A stretch of DNA of 64,000 bases from Pelomonas sp. Root405 (GTDB lineage Bacteria > Pseudomonadota > Gammaproteobacteria > Burkholderiales > Burkholderiaceae_C). This document shows, in pieces, positions 50,791 to 61,005 of this stretch (position 1 is the first letter of the stretch; each line of letters opens with the position of its first letter). The notes under the pieces are model-generated. The model was not told the origin of the DNA. It did no database searches and saw only the letters and a list, made by a program, of their open reading frames with translations. The translations under genes and the position numbers were made by a program. Location of the stretch: NCBI RefSeq assembly GCF_001425165.1, contig NZ_LMDU01000011.1, forward strand, positions 124,058-188,057. Reading direction: 5' to 3'.

Positions 50791-53298
50791 ATGCCGCACC
50801 GCAGCCGCTGGCGTCCGAGCGTCATCACCGCCAGTGCCGGCGTGCTGCTGGCCGCCACCTTGCTGGCCGGCGCGGGTTACGGCATGTGGCGCGAAAAGCT
50901 CAAGCTGACGGCTGACACGCATGCCCGCCAGGCCCTGCTGGCCCGGGTGTTGGAGGACCACGCCAGCCGCAGCCTGGACGCGGCGCAGATCGCGCTGGCC
51001 GGCCTGGCCGACGTGGCCGAGCGCGGCGCGCCGCCCGAGGTGCTGCAGGCCCTGCTGGGCCAGACGCAGACCAGCCTGGGTTTCCTGCGTGGCGTGGCCC
51101 TGGTCGACGCGGAAGGCCACGTGCTGGCTGCTGCCGACCCGGCCGACCGCGGCGTACAGATCGCCCCCACCGCCCTTGGCACCTGGCCGGCTGCCCGGCG
51201 CAACAGCGTCGGCACTTTTGTCGCGGCGCGCAGCCTGGCCGGGCTGGTCGGCCCGGCCGCGGTCGTGCCGCCGGGTGTGGGTTTCATCCCGGTGCTGCGT
51301 GGGCTGACGCTGCCCGGCAGCGGCGGTGAAGACCGCCCCGCGCTGCTCGTCGCCCTGCTCAATCCCGACGCGCTGGCCAACTTCCAGCAGCTCACGCTCA
51401 ACGACCCGCGCGCCGCCGCCGCCCTCGTCGACCTCGACGGCCGGCTGCTGGCCGTGACCGACGGCGCCGAACACCTTGCCGGCGCGCGCCTGGCGTCGCT
51501 GCAGACACCCGCCGCGCCGCTGGCCCGCGTGCGCGCCGGCAGCGAGCACGGCCGCTGGGAGGGCCCCGGCCTGCGCGCGGCCGAACAGCTTGGCGCCTAC
51601 CGCGCGCTACGCAGCCGGCCCCTCGTCGTCCTCGTCGAGCTGCCGCAGGCCGAGCTGCGCAGCCAGTGGCTCGCCACCGTGCGCGACCTGGGCCTGCCGG
51701 CGCTCGGCATTGCTGCGGCGCTGCTGGCGCTGTCGGCCGTGGGAGCGGCGGCGCTGCGCGCGCATGAACGCTCGCTGCTGCAGTTGGACCAGGCGCAACG
51801 CCAAGTCGCCGAGCGCGAGCGCGAACTCAGCGCCATCTTTGGCAGCGTCCAGGACCTGCTGTTCCGCACCGACGCCCTCGGCCACGTGACCTTCATCAAC
51901 GAAGGCTATGCCCGCCTGAGCGGCCAGCCGGTGGCCCAGGTGCTGGGCCGGCCGCTGCGGGAGCTGTTCGGCGGCTCGGTCGCGGTGGCGGCGCTGTTCG
52001 CGGCCGGCGACGCGCAGGAGGCCCGGCCGCACCAGTTGCGCGCCGACTGGAGCGCGCCCGACGGCACGGCACGCAGCTTCGAGATCCACCTGGTGCCGCT
52101 GCGCCGCCATGCCGATGTGCTGGAGTGGGTGGGCAGCGCCGCCGACGTCAGCGGGCTGGTGCGCGCCCAGGCCGAACTGCGCGCCCAGCTCGGCCTGGCG
52201 CGCTCGCTGCTGGCCAGCAGCCCGCTGCCGATGTCGGTGCTGGACGGCGACAACCGCTACCTCGACGTCAACCGCGCCTGGGAGCAGTTCACGGGCCGCA
52301 AACGTGCCGAGGTGCTTGGCCGGCGGGCGGCCAGCTATCTGCGCACCGACGAGGCCGCCCTGCACAACGACCGCGACGCCGAGCTGCTGGCGCGCGGTGG
52401 CGAGATGAAATACGAGGCGATCTGGCACGGCAGCGATGGCCGCGAGCGCGATCTCTTCATCAGCAAGTCGACCTTCCCCGACGCCGACGGCCGGCCCATG
52501 GGCATCGTCGTCTGCTTCATGGACATCAGCGACTTCCGCGAGGCCGAGCGCGCCACCCGCGCCGCCCGCGACGCGGCGCTGCAGGCCTCGCGCGCCAAGT
52601 CCGACTTCATCGCCAACGTCAGCCACGAGCTGCGCACGCCGCTGCAATCCATCCTCGGCTTCTCCGAGCTCGGCACGCTGCGCGGGCGCGAGCAGCCGCG
52701 CCTGGCCGAACTGTTCGCCGACGTGCACCGCGCCGGCCAGCGCATGCTCAGCCTGGTCAACGACCTGCTCGACCTCAGCAAGATCGAACACGGCGCCGAG
52801 CCCATGCAGCCCGAGCGCCTGGACCTGCGCCCGCTCGCGGCGGCCGTGGCCCGCGAACTGGGGCCGCTGCTGGCGGCCCGTCAGCTGGTGCTGGACAGCG
52901 ACCTCGGCGAGGACGAGCTTGTCGTGCTGGCCGACCCGCTGCGCCTGCAGCAGTTGCTGGGCAACCTGCTGGCCAACGCCATCCGCTTCTCGCCCGAGGC
53001 CGGCCGCATCGAGCTGAGCGCCGGCCACGACGATGACGGCGACGTCTGCATCACCGTGGCCGACCGCGGCCCCGGCATCCCGCCGGACGAGCTTGAAAGC
53101 ATCTTCGAAGCCTTCGTGCAGTCCAGCGCGACCAAGAACGCCGCCGGCGGCACGGGACTGGGGCTGGCGATCTGCCGGCGCATCGCCGAAGCCCACGACG
53201 GCCGCATCTGGGCCGCCAACCGCGACGGCGGCGGCGCCGTCATCACGCTGGTGCTGCCAGCGGCGCACTTCGGCGACACGGCACCCGCGGCGCTTTGA
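50791..53298 (+). CDS. PAS-domain sensor histidine kinase
   Basis: 835 residues. TM1 is about 13-32 and TM2 about 300-322, framing a large periplasmic sensor (about 35-295) of the PDC/dCache type (GFLRGVALVDAEGHVLAAAD). Two cytoplasmic PAS domains follow (about 350-460 and 470-585; IFGSVQDLLFRTDALGHVTF and MSVLDGDNRYLDVNRAWEQF), then the dimerisation H-box FIANVSHELRTPLQSILGFS and an intact ATPase domain (NLLANAIRFSPEAG, VADRGPGIPP, GGTGLGLAICRR). It has no receiver, so the separate receiver and HPt proteins encoded at 47336-49306 are plausible partners. Confidence 0.93.
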   Translation: MPHRSRWRPSVITASAGVLLAATLLAGAGYGMWREKLKLTADTHARQALLARVLEDHASRSLDAAQIALAGLADVAERGAPPEVLQALLGQTQTSLGFLRGVALVDAEGHVLAAADPADRGVQIAPTALGTWPAARRNSVGTFVAARSLAGLVGPAAVVPPGVGFIPVLRGLTLPGSGGEDRPALLVALLNPDALANFQQLTLNDPRAAAALVDLDGRLLAVTDGAEHLAGARLASLQTPAAPLARVRAGSEHGRWEGPGLRAAEQLGAYRALRSRPLVVLVELPQAELRSQWLATVRDLGLPALGIAAALLALSAVGAAALRAHERSLLQLDQAQRQVAERERELSAIFGSVQDLLFRTDALGHVTFINEGYARLSGQPVAQVLGRPLRELFGGSVAVAALFAAGDAQEARPHQLRADWSAPDGTARSFEIHLVPLRRHADVLEWVGSAADVSGLVRAQAELRAQLGLARSLLASSPLPMSVLDGDNRYLDVNRAWEQFTGRKRAEVLGRRAASYLRTDEAALHNDRDAELLARGGEMKYEAIWHGSDGRERDLFISKSTFPDADGRPMGIVVCFMDISDFREAERATRAARDAALQASRAKSDFIANVSHELRTPLQSILGFSELGTLRGREQPRLAELFADVHRAGQRMLSLVNDLLDLSKIEHGAEPMQPERLDLRPLAAAVARELGPLLAARQLVLDSDLGEDELVVLADPLRLQQLLGNLLANAIRFSPEAGRIELSAGHDDDGDVCITVADRGPGIPPDELESIFEAFVQSSATKNAAGGTGLGLAICRRIAEAHDGRIWAANRDGGGAVITLVLPAAHFGDTAPAAL

Positions 53299-53331
53299 CG
53301 CCAGCGGGCCGGAGCGGTTGTGCGCCCGTCG

Positions 53332-54015
53332 CTACCAGCTCTTGCGCTGGCGGCTTCGCGCCCAGGCAATGACCGGCAAGCCGAGCAGAGCCAGCAGGCC
53401 GGCGCCGGGCTCAGGAACGACGGCGGCCTGCAGGATGTCGACGCGGTTGATGACGGGATACTCCGACCCCGCTGGACTCGACACCCGGAATTCCAGCCGC
53501 GAGATATCGGCCTGGGCACGCGCCAGGCCGACGAAGACCGCTGAGCCGTCGAAGCCCGGCCCGGTGCTGCCGGCCACCGTGTGCGTCTCCAGCAGATTGC
53601 CGCTTGCATCGAAGGCGGTCAGCGTGGCATCGAAGGCGCCGTACCGGGCGCCGTTGGCGAACTGGGTGCCTGCACCTGCCACGGCATCGGTGAAGCTCAG
53701 CGAGATCACGCCTGAGAAGCTGAGGACCAAAGCCTCGCCGGGTGTGAAGTTCGCCTGCCAGTAGCCGTTGGGCGGACCGCCCTGGTCCAGCCGCCACAGG
53801 TTGGCGCTGTTGCCGCTGCTGACGCTCGCAGCCTCGCCCAGCGCCGTAACCACCGCCGCGGTCGGGAACGAAGCATCCAGCGGAATTTGGTCCCAGTCGA
53901 TGTGGTCCGTCGCGCCAAGGCTGGCGCGGCTGCTGACCAGATCGGCCATCGCTGGCGAACAGGCCAGCGCCATCGCGGCGGCAAAGGCAACTTGAAATGA
54001 TCGAAGACGGCTCAT
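53332..54015 (-). CDS. PEP-CTERM secreted protein
   Basis: 227 residues. A signal peptide (FQVAFAAAMALACSPAMA) and the C-terminal sorting signal VVPEPGAGLLALLGLPVIAWARSR flank a beta-rich domain (TPGEALVLSFSGVISLSF, ARADISRLEFRVSSPAG-like stretch near residue 175). Proteins of this kind are exported and processed by an exosortase; function is unknown. No exosortase or polysaccharide locus is adjacent. Convergent with the PAS kinase gene. Confidence 0.85.
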   Translation of the reverse strand: MSRLRSFQVAFAAAMALACSPAMADLVSSRASLGATDHIDWDQIPLDASFPTAAVVTALGEAASVSSGNSANLWRLDQGGPPNGYWQANFTPGEALVLSFSGVISLSFTDAVAGAGTQFANGARYGAFDATLTAFDASGNLLETHTVAGSTGPGFDGSAVFVGLARAQADISRLEFRVSSPAGSEYPVINRVDILQAAVVPEPGAGLLALLGLPVIAWARSRQRKSW

Positions 54016-54220
54016 ATTCCCCCCTTGTGGTTGCGCGGATGATTCGCAGCGGCGCCGGGGCTGTCAACACGGCGTGCCGCGCGTCTCATCAAGCTTGAGG
54101 GCACGAACTTCGTCAGAGACCCGCGCACCGGCGTGCGGCCACCGAGCCATGGAACAGTCAGCTACAGAAGCGGCTGGGCGGCTGGGGTAGATTCCGCCGG
54201 CCCGCCCAATCCGTCCCGAC
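54016..54220. promoter_or_regulatory. Divergent promoter region
   Basis: About 205 bases between the PEP-CTERM gene and the plus-strand gene at 54221. No motif stands out beyond a run of C residues just upstream of the PEP-CTERM start. Confidence 0.35.
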
Positions 54221-54931
54221 ATGAATCGCCTGCAAGCCGAGTTGCATCGCCTGTTCCTGCTGCCCGCCGAGGCCAGCGAAGGCCGCCTGATCGACGACAC
54301 CGGCCATGTGCGGGCACTGGTCATGGCGCTGAGCGGCCCGGCCGACTGGGAGGCGCTGGGCAAGGTGTGGCGCGGTGTGCAGACGGACCTCGACCTGCCC
54401 GCGCCGGCCATTGCCGTGTCGGGCACCGATGCGCTGCAGCTGTGGTTCTCGCTGCAGGCGCCGGTGGATGCGCAGCGTGGTGCGGAGTTCCTGGCGCGCC
54501 TGGGCGCGCGCTATCTGGCGGGCACGGCGCCGGCCCGCCTGCGTCTGCTGCCGTCGGCCACGTCGCCGCCGGTCCATGCCGAGCTGGTGCCCGCGCCGCA
54601 GGCGGGGACGGAGAACTGGTCGGCCTTCGTCGCCCCCGACCTGGCGCCGGTGTTTGCCGACACGCCCTGGCTGGATATCCCACCGGGCATCGACGGCCAA
54701 GCGGACCTGCTGGCCCGCCTGCAAAGCATCAAGCCGGCGGCTTTCGAGGCGGCGATGCAGTCGCTGCGGCCCCTCCCGCCGCCGCCCGTCGTCAACGCAC
54801 CCATCGAAGATGCCAAGGGCGTGGACCCGCGGCGCTTTCTGCAGCAGGTGCTGAATGACACGAGCGCGCCTCTGGCCCTGCGCATCGAGGCCGCCAAGGC
54901 GCTTCTGCAAAGCCCCGGGGCGGCGGGCTGA
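54221..54931 (+). CDS. Protein of unknown function
   Basis: 236 residues, no signal peptide or membrane helix, no family I recognise. It begins MNRLQAELHRLFLLPAEAS and continues with a compact alpha/beta region (about 15-150; VRALVMALSGPADWEALGKV, LQLWFSLQAPVDAQRGAEF) and a C-terminal helical part (PRRFLQQVLNDTSAPLALRI, EAAKALL). The composition and codon use are like its neighbours. It ends three bases before the YaiW-like lipoprotein gene, so the two are probably co-transcribed. Confidence 0.75.
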   Translation: MNRLQAELHRLFLLPAEASEGRLIDDTGHVRALVMALSGPADWEALGKVWRGVQTDLDLPAPAIAVSGTDALQLWFSLQAPVDAQRGAEFLARLGARYLAGTAPARLRLLPSATSPPVHAELVPAPQAGTENWSAFVAPDLAPVFADTPWLDIPPGIDGQADLLARLQSIKPAAFEAAMQSLRPLPPPPVVNAPIEDAKGVDPRRFLQQVLNDTSAPLALRIEAAKALLQSPGAAG

Positions 54932-54934
54932 GCC

Positions 54935-56077
54935 ATGCGCACCTTCGTCAGCCTGCTGCACATCCGCTGGAGCGCGCTAACGCCGGTGGCCCTCCTCGCC
55001 CTGCTGGCCGGCTGCGGCAGCCCGCCACCGGCTCAGCAGCCAGAAGGCCTGGGGCCGACCGAGGCACGCCGGCTCGTCGCCGCGGCGCTGCCGGACAAGA
55101 CGCCCGGCGCCGACGGCTGGGCCGCGGACATCCATGCCGCGCTGGCCACGCTGGCGCTGCCCTCCACGGTGCAGAACCTGTGCGCCGTGATGGCCGTCAT
55201 CGAGCAGGAATCCGGCTACACGGCCGACCCCGCCGTGCCGGGCCTGCCGGCCATCGCCTGGAAGGAGATCGAGCGCCGTGCCGACGAGGCCAACGTGCCC
55301 ATGCTGATGGTGCGCGCCGCATTCGCGCTGGATTCGCCGGATGGCCGCAGCTATGCCGAGCGCCTGAACGCGGTCAAGACCGAGCGGCAGCTCAGTGAAG
55401 TCTTCGAGGACTTCATCGGCATGGTGCCGCTGGGCAAGCGCTTCCTGGCCGACAACAACCCGGTGCGCACCGGCGGGCCGATGCAGGTCAGCATCGCCTT
55501 CGCCCAGGCGCACGCGCAGAAGCGGCGCTATCCCTACGAGGTGAAGGAATCGATCCGCCGCGAGGTGTTCACGCGGCGCGGCGGCATCTACTTCGGCACC
55601 GCTCATCTGCTGGCCTACGAAGCGCCCTATGACGCGCCCATCTATCGTTTCGCCGACTTCAACGCCGGCCGCTATGCCAGCCGCAACGCCGGCTTCCAGA
55701 ACGCACTGAGCGTCGCCACCGGCCTGCCGCTGGCACTCGATGGTGACCTGGTCTCGCGCACCGCGGCCTCAGGCGTGGGCGAGACCGGGCGCGCCGCGTT
55801 GACGCTGGCCAACCGCCTGCGGCTGAGCGAGGCCGCGGTGAAGCGCGACCTCGACCAGGGCGACGAGCCAGGCTTCGAGAACACCGAGCTGTACGAGCGC
55901 GTGTTCGCCTACGCCGAGCAGTTGGACGGCCGCAAGCTGCCCCGCGCCGTGATGCCGCGCATCGACCTGAAGAGCCCGAAGTTCACGCGCAAGCTGACGA
56001 CGCAATGGTTTGCGACACGGGTGAACGACAGGCACGGGCGCTGCGTCAAGCGGCTGGCAGCGCTGAGCGGCGGCTGA
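54935..56077 (+). CDS. DUF1615 (YaiW-like) outer-membrane lipoprotein
   Basis: 380 residues. The lipobox LLAGC (Cys near 27) follows a hydrophobic stretch (ALTPVALLALLAG). The body fits DUF1615: LCAVMAVIEQESGYTADPAVPGL, NPVRTGGPMQVSIAFAQAHA, REVFTRRGGIYFGTAHLLAY and FADFNAGRYASRNAGFQNAL. E. coli YaiW, of this family, is a surface-exposed lipoprotein involved in uptake of a peptide antibiotic; the domain also looks lysozyme-like. The role here is unknown. Confidence 0.85.
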   Translation: MRTFVSLLHIRWSALTPVALLALLAGCGSPPPAQQPEGLGPTEARRLVAAALPDKTPGADGWAADIHAALATLALPSTVQNLCAVMAVIEQESGYTADPAVPGLPAIAWKEIERRADEANVPMLMVRAAFALDSPDGRSYAERLNAVKTERQLSEVFEDFIGMVPLGKRFLADNNPVRTGGPMQVSIAFAQAHAQKRRYPYEVKESIRREVFTRRGGIYFGTAHLLAYEAPYDAPIYRFADFNAGRYASRNAGFQNALSVATGLPLALDGDLVSRTAASGVGETGRAALTLANRLRLSEAAVKRDLDQGDEPGFENTELYERVFAYAEQLDGRKLPRAVMPRIDLKSPKFTRKLTTQWFATRVNDRHGRCVKRLAALSGG

Positions 56078-56083
56078 GCCGGA

Positions 56084-56614
56084 TCAGCGCGGCCCGGCAG
56101 CCTGGGCGGCACGCGCCCGGTCGGTGTAGTTCTTGTATTGCGGGATCGCCACCGCGGCCAGGATGCCGACGAAGAAGATCACCGGCATGAGAAGGCCGAG
56201 CACCCTGACGCCGAGGGTGTTGGGCGGCGGCGGCGGGCCGAAGCGGTTCTCGCCACGGCTGCCTGGCCAGAAGATCCATACAAAAACGATGACCGGCACG
56301 ATGAGGGTCAGCGACCACCAGCCGCTGATGTTGATGTCGTGGCAGCGCTTGATGCCGGTGATGACGCTGAACCAGATGACGACGATGGCCGCCAGCACCG
56401 TGGCGATCGACGAGGCGGTGCCTCCCAGGCCGAACAGCAACGCGGTCAAGACGATGTAGTAGATGACCGACGCGCCGGCACCATAGGCCAGATAGCGCAG
56501 CCGGCCGATGCGGCCGCGGGCCGAGAAGAGCTTCAGCTCCGCCACCGCGGTGGACGGCAGGTCTTCCACATGGGCCCGCGGCGGGGCGTACTGGTTCATC
56601 GTCGATTCGGTCAT
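56084..56614 (-). CDS. DUF805 membrane protein with pilin-like C-terminus
   Basis: 176 residues. The N-terminus carries YAPPRAHVEDL, then the DUF805 membrane domain (LFSARGRIGRLRYLAYG, four TM helices, GIKRCHDINISGWWSL). The C-terminal helix reads FVGILAAVAIPQYKNYTDRAR, matching the conserved helix of type IV pilins without the pilin leader. AGGAGG lies five bases before ATG 56614, the best ribosome-binding site in this operon. It is the last gene of the MoxR unit, 19 bases after the DUF58 gene. Confidence 0.9.
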   Translation of the reverse strand: MTESTMNQYAPPRAHVEDLPSTAVAELKLFSARGRIGRLRYLAYGAGASVIYYIVLTALLFGLGGTASSIATVLAAIVVIWFSVITGIKRCHDINISGWWSLTLIVPVIVFVWIFWPGSRGENRFGPPPPPNTLGVRVLGLLMPVIFFVGILAAVAIPQYKNYTDRARAAQAAGPR

Positions 56615-56633
56615 GGGGTCCTCCTTGAAAAAA

Positions 56634-58003
56634 CTACAGAAGCCCGGCCCGCTTGACCTGGTGATAACGGTTCACCAGGGTGGCCGCGAGCGCGCGGGGT
56701 TCGACGTCGATGGACAGCCTGTCGTGGTCCACGACGCGGGCGAAGGCATCGTCGCGGGCCTGCGCCAGCAGGTGGGCGCTCGCCACGGCCACGGCGTCGT
56801 CGGCACCATGGATGCCCTGCCCGGCGATGCGGGCCAGCGCCGTCTCGCGCAAGCTGGCCAGCAGCACGAGATGGCGGCGGCGCAGCAGGCGCAGGGCGGG
56901 CTGCAGCTCCGGCGAATCCTCGTCGCGGAAGTTGGTCAGGATGATGACGAGCGAGCGGCGCCGCAGCCGGCGCGACAAGGTTTCGGCGGCTGCCAGGTAG
57001 TCGGAGTGATGGCCGCCGGGTTGCAGGTCGTGCATCTTGTTCATCAGCGCATTGAGCGTGCCCATGCCCTTGCGCGGCGCGCAGTCGCGGCTGGCGCCCT
57101 CCTCGCCGCCAAAGGTCATCGCGCCCACCTCGTCCCCCTCGGTGAGCGCGACATAGGCCAGCAGCATCAGCGCGTCCAGCGCGTCGTCGAAATGGCTGCT
57201 CTCGCCAGCACCGGCGGACTGCTCGTCGGCACGCATGCGGCGGCCGCAGTCGAGCAGGAACATCACGCACTGGTCGCGCTCGTCCTGGTACTCGCGCACG
57301 ACCGGGCGGCGCAGGCGCAGCGAGGCCTTGGCGTCGAGGTGGCGCAGCGGGTCGCCGCGGCGGTACTCGGCGAGCTGGCGGAAATCGGTGCCCTGGCCAC
57401 GCTGGACGAAGTTCTTGATGCCGATCTGCGCCAGGCGCCGGTCGCCGCTGAGCCAGGCATAACGCGCCAAGGCAGCGAAGTTCGGGTAGACGCGCAGGGG
57501 CTGTGCCTGGCCCATGCGCTCGCGCACCTCGAAGGCGCCGGCACGGCTGCGCCAGAGCACCTGCGTGAGGCCGAGCACCACCATGCCGCGCTGACGCGCC
57601 GTGGCATGGAACTTCAGCGTGCTGCGGCTCTGCGCGGCCATGCGCACGCGCTGCGGCAGCCCCTCGAAGTCGAACAGCGGGTCGAGCTCGTCGAACACCT
57701 GCAGCGACCAGGCCAGCCGACCGGGGTTGACGAGGTCCAGCTTCAGCTCGGTCGGCGCGCCGATGGCGAATGCGGCCGGCAACCGCCGCTCGACACGCAG
57801 GCCGCCTAGCCGCCACAGCCGCAGGCTGCGCCACAGGTCCCAGCCGGCAAAGGCCAGCAGCACACCAAGCAATCCGCCGGCCAGCGGCGCGACGGTAGCC
57901 AGCGGCGCACCGAAGCTCAAGGCGAAGGCAGCGGCCAGCCCCAGCCCGGCCAGCACGGCAATGCTGGCCCGCGTGGGCAGGACGATGCGACGCGCAGCAG
58001 GGT

Positions 58004-58007
<4 letters not shown>
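56634..58007 (-). CDS. DUF58 domain-containing protein
   Basis: 457 residues. Two N-terminal TM helices (about 17-35 and 40-57) precede a vWA-like DUF58 domain with GQGTDFRQLAEYRRGDPLRHLD, the family hallmark, VVREYQDERDQCVMFLLDCG and VIILTNFRDED. DUF58 proteins are partners of MoxR AAA+ ATPases and likely assemble or remodel membrane or envelope complexes. TTG 58007 overlaps the moxR stop as TTGA with GGAGG about ten bases upstream. The upstream frame is shadow. Confidence 0.9.
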
Positions 58008-58980
<973 letters not shown>

Positions 58981-58984
<4 letters not shown>

Positions 58985-60294
58985 GGTGGGGAGAGCCTTT
59001 CTTCGGGAGTTCGTTGGAGCCGGCGCCGGGCGGTTTCGAGCACCTGCAGGCGCTGCGGCAGCTCGGCGCGGGTGCAGAAGCGGGCGGCCAGGGCGGCGTA
59101 GATATCCACCGCCGCGAGCCCGGTCGCGGTCGCGATGGCCTGCACGCGCTCGTTGACCGGCAGACGCGCGTAGCGCGGCAGGGTGCGCATCGCTGTCTCG
59201 GCGAGCGCACGCTGCTGGGCCGCCAGCAAGGCCTCGCGGCCACTGCCTTGCAGATAGGCGCCCAGGCCGCGCACCTGTTCGGAGATGGAGCGGCGCAGCC
59301 GCGGCGCGGGCGCCAGCCGCGGCCCGAAGCGGACGGCGCCGCGCCACAAGGCAGCTGCCAGCGCCAGCAAGCCGATGACGATGGCGATCCAGCCGCTGTC
59401 CCACAGCCAGGGCAGCAAGGCCTCACGTTTCTCGTTCAGGTAGATCCAGACCGCGGCGCCCGGCTCGGCCTGCACGGCGGCGGCGAGCACCAGGGAGTTG
59501 TCGCAGGGCAGGACGAACTCGTTGTGGAAAAAATGGTGGCCCGCGTTGAAGACCGTCACGCTGCCCTGCCCGACCGGCACCCGCAGGACCTGCACCGCCC
59601 GATGCGGCAGCTTGGCCGGCAGGGCCTGCGTCTGCCGCGCTACCAGCGTCTGCGTGGCCGGCGTGCCGTCAACGCGCGCCAGCGACCAGGCGGCGGCATG
59701 GCCCGGCTTGGCACGCAAGGTCCACCCCGGATCGAAGAAGGCATTGCAGGCAGCCACCGCCTCCGTGCCGCCCCACAGCGGCGGCGTGGACGCCAGGGTG
59801 CTGCGTACCTGCGCCGTCGCGGCGCGGCCTCGCAACGCAGAGGGTGCGGAGGGCATTGAGGCGGCCGACGAGGCCGGTGAGGCGGATGAAGCCTTGGGCC
59901 GCTCGGTCGACTTCACATAGACCGCATGGATGGGCACCCAGTTGGCCAGCGCCGTGTCCTGCCAGTCGTCATGCGCCGTCAGCACCAGGTGACCGCCACG
60001 CCGGACCCATTGGTGCAGTTGCTCGCCCCGTTCCGGCATCAGCTCCCAGTCTTGCGAAAGCAGCACGAGGCGCGCCCCCGGCGGCGGGAGGCCCGTCAGG
60101 GACTCGTGATGCTCGGCCTGCATGCCCAGGCGGCGTAGCAGTTGTTCGGCGGCGTAGACGCGGTTGTTACGGGCCTCTCCCTGGGCGGGCCGCGGGCGCT
60201 CGACGTCTACCCACTCGGTGTTGAGCGACAGCCACCAGCCGCCCAGCACAAGGCCGACCACGACCAGCAGCCAGGCCAGGCGTTCACGCGTCAT
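58981..60294 (-). CDS. DUF4350 domain-containing membrane protein
   Basis: 437 residues. TM1 is about 7-25, then a periplasmic domain (about 30-290; NRVYAAEQLLRRLGMQAEHHE, HLVLTAHDDW) with a Ser/Ala-rich linker (KASSASPASSAASMPSAPSA), a second TM at about 300-320 (SGWIAIVIGLLALAAALW) and a cytoplasmic tail. This fits DUF4350, which is habitually encoded with MoxR and DUF4129. Start and stop overlap the neighbouring genes as ATGA. Confidence 0.9.
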
Positions 60295-60998
60295 GCCGGC
60301 ACTCCCGACGCTGGCAGATGCCCGTCAAAGCCCTGGCACAGCGCCTCGATGACGTCGGCCGGCACCTGTCGCCGGGCATAGGCCACGGACTGCCAAGCGC
60401 CGACAAGCTGCGCCAGGTAGGCATGCGGCGCGGGAGTCAACCGCGGCGCCGCCAGCGTCAGGCATTCGCGCTCCGTGCTGGCCGCGCGGATGGGCACGCC
60501 GTGGCCGTGTACCAGGCGCGAGAGCGCGCCCCGGTACAGCAGCGACAGCGCGGCGCGCTCTTCGCCGCGGCTCAGCAGGCTGCGCGCGGCGGCGCCGATG
60601 TCGGCGGGCAGGCTTTCAGGGCGGATGTCCAGCGTGCCCACGTGCGTGGGCGGCAGGGCTTGCAGCGCCGCGCCGCCGGACCCGCGGCCGAGCCAGTCAC
60701 GCAGGCGCAACAGCACCCAGATCAGCAGGCCCGCCCCCACCAGCCATATCGCCACCCGCATGCCGGCCGAGAGGTTGCCGATGAGGTCCAGCCACCAGCG
60801 GACGTCATCCTGTTCGGTCGGCTTGTCCTTCTCCTTGTCCTTGAAGCGCAGGACCTTGGCGGTCTCCAAGCCGGGGAGCAGCGGGTCGGCCCGCACGACG
60901 CTGGCCGCGGCATGGACGGCGCTGGCACTCATGGCCGGTGGCGCCACGGCCTGCGCGCCCGCGTCCGAAGCCGCGAGGCAAAGCAGCGCCGCCAGCAT
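60291..60998 (-). CDS. DUF4129 domain-containing protein
   Basis: About 235 residues with a signal peptide (MLAALLCLAASDAGAQA), a TM helix (about 85-105, VAIWLVGAGLLIWVLLRL) and the conserved DUF4129 C-terminal segment: RGEERAALSLLYRGALSRLVHGHGV, ASTERECLTLA. The ATG at 60998 has GAGGG just before it; a GTG at 61019 in frame would overlap the previous gene by 14 bases and is the alternative. Its stop overlaps the DUF4350 gene as ATGA. Accessory factor of the MoxR system, role unknown. Confidence 0.85.
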   Translation of the reverse strand: MLAALLCLAASDAGAQAVAPPAMSASAVHAAASVVRADPLLPGLETAKVLRFKDKEKDKPTEQDDVRWWLDLIGNLSAGMRVAIWLVGAGLLIWVLLRLRDWLGRGSGGAALQALPPTHVGTLDIRPESLPADIGAAARSLLSRGEERAALSLLYRGALSRLVHGHGVPIRAASTERECLTLAAPRLTPAPHAYLAQLVGAWQSVAYARRQVPADVIEALCQGFDGHLPASGVPA

Positions 60999-61005
60999 CG
61001 CGCCC

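Noticed and set aside
53332-54015. Exopolysaccharide/exosortase locus suggested by the PEP-CTERM proteins
   Set aside because: Neither PEP-CTERM gene has an exosortase or polysaccharide gene nearby; such substrates are usually scattered in the genome.
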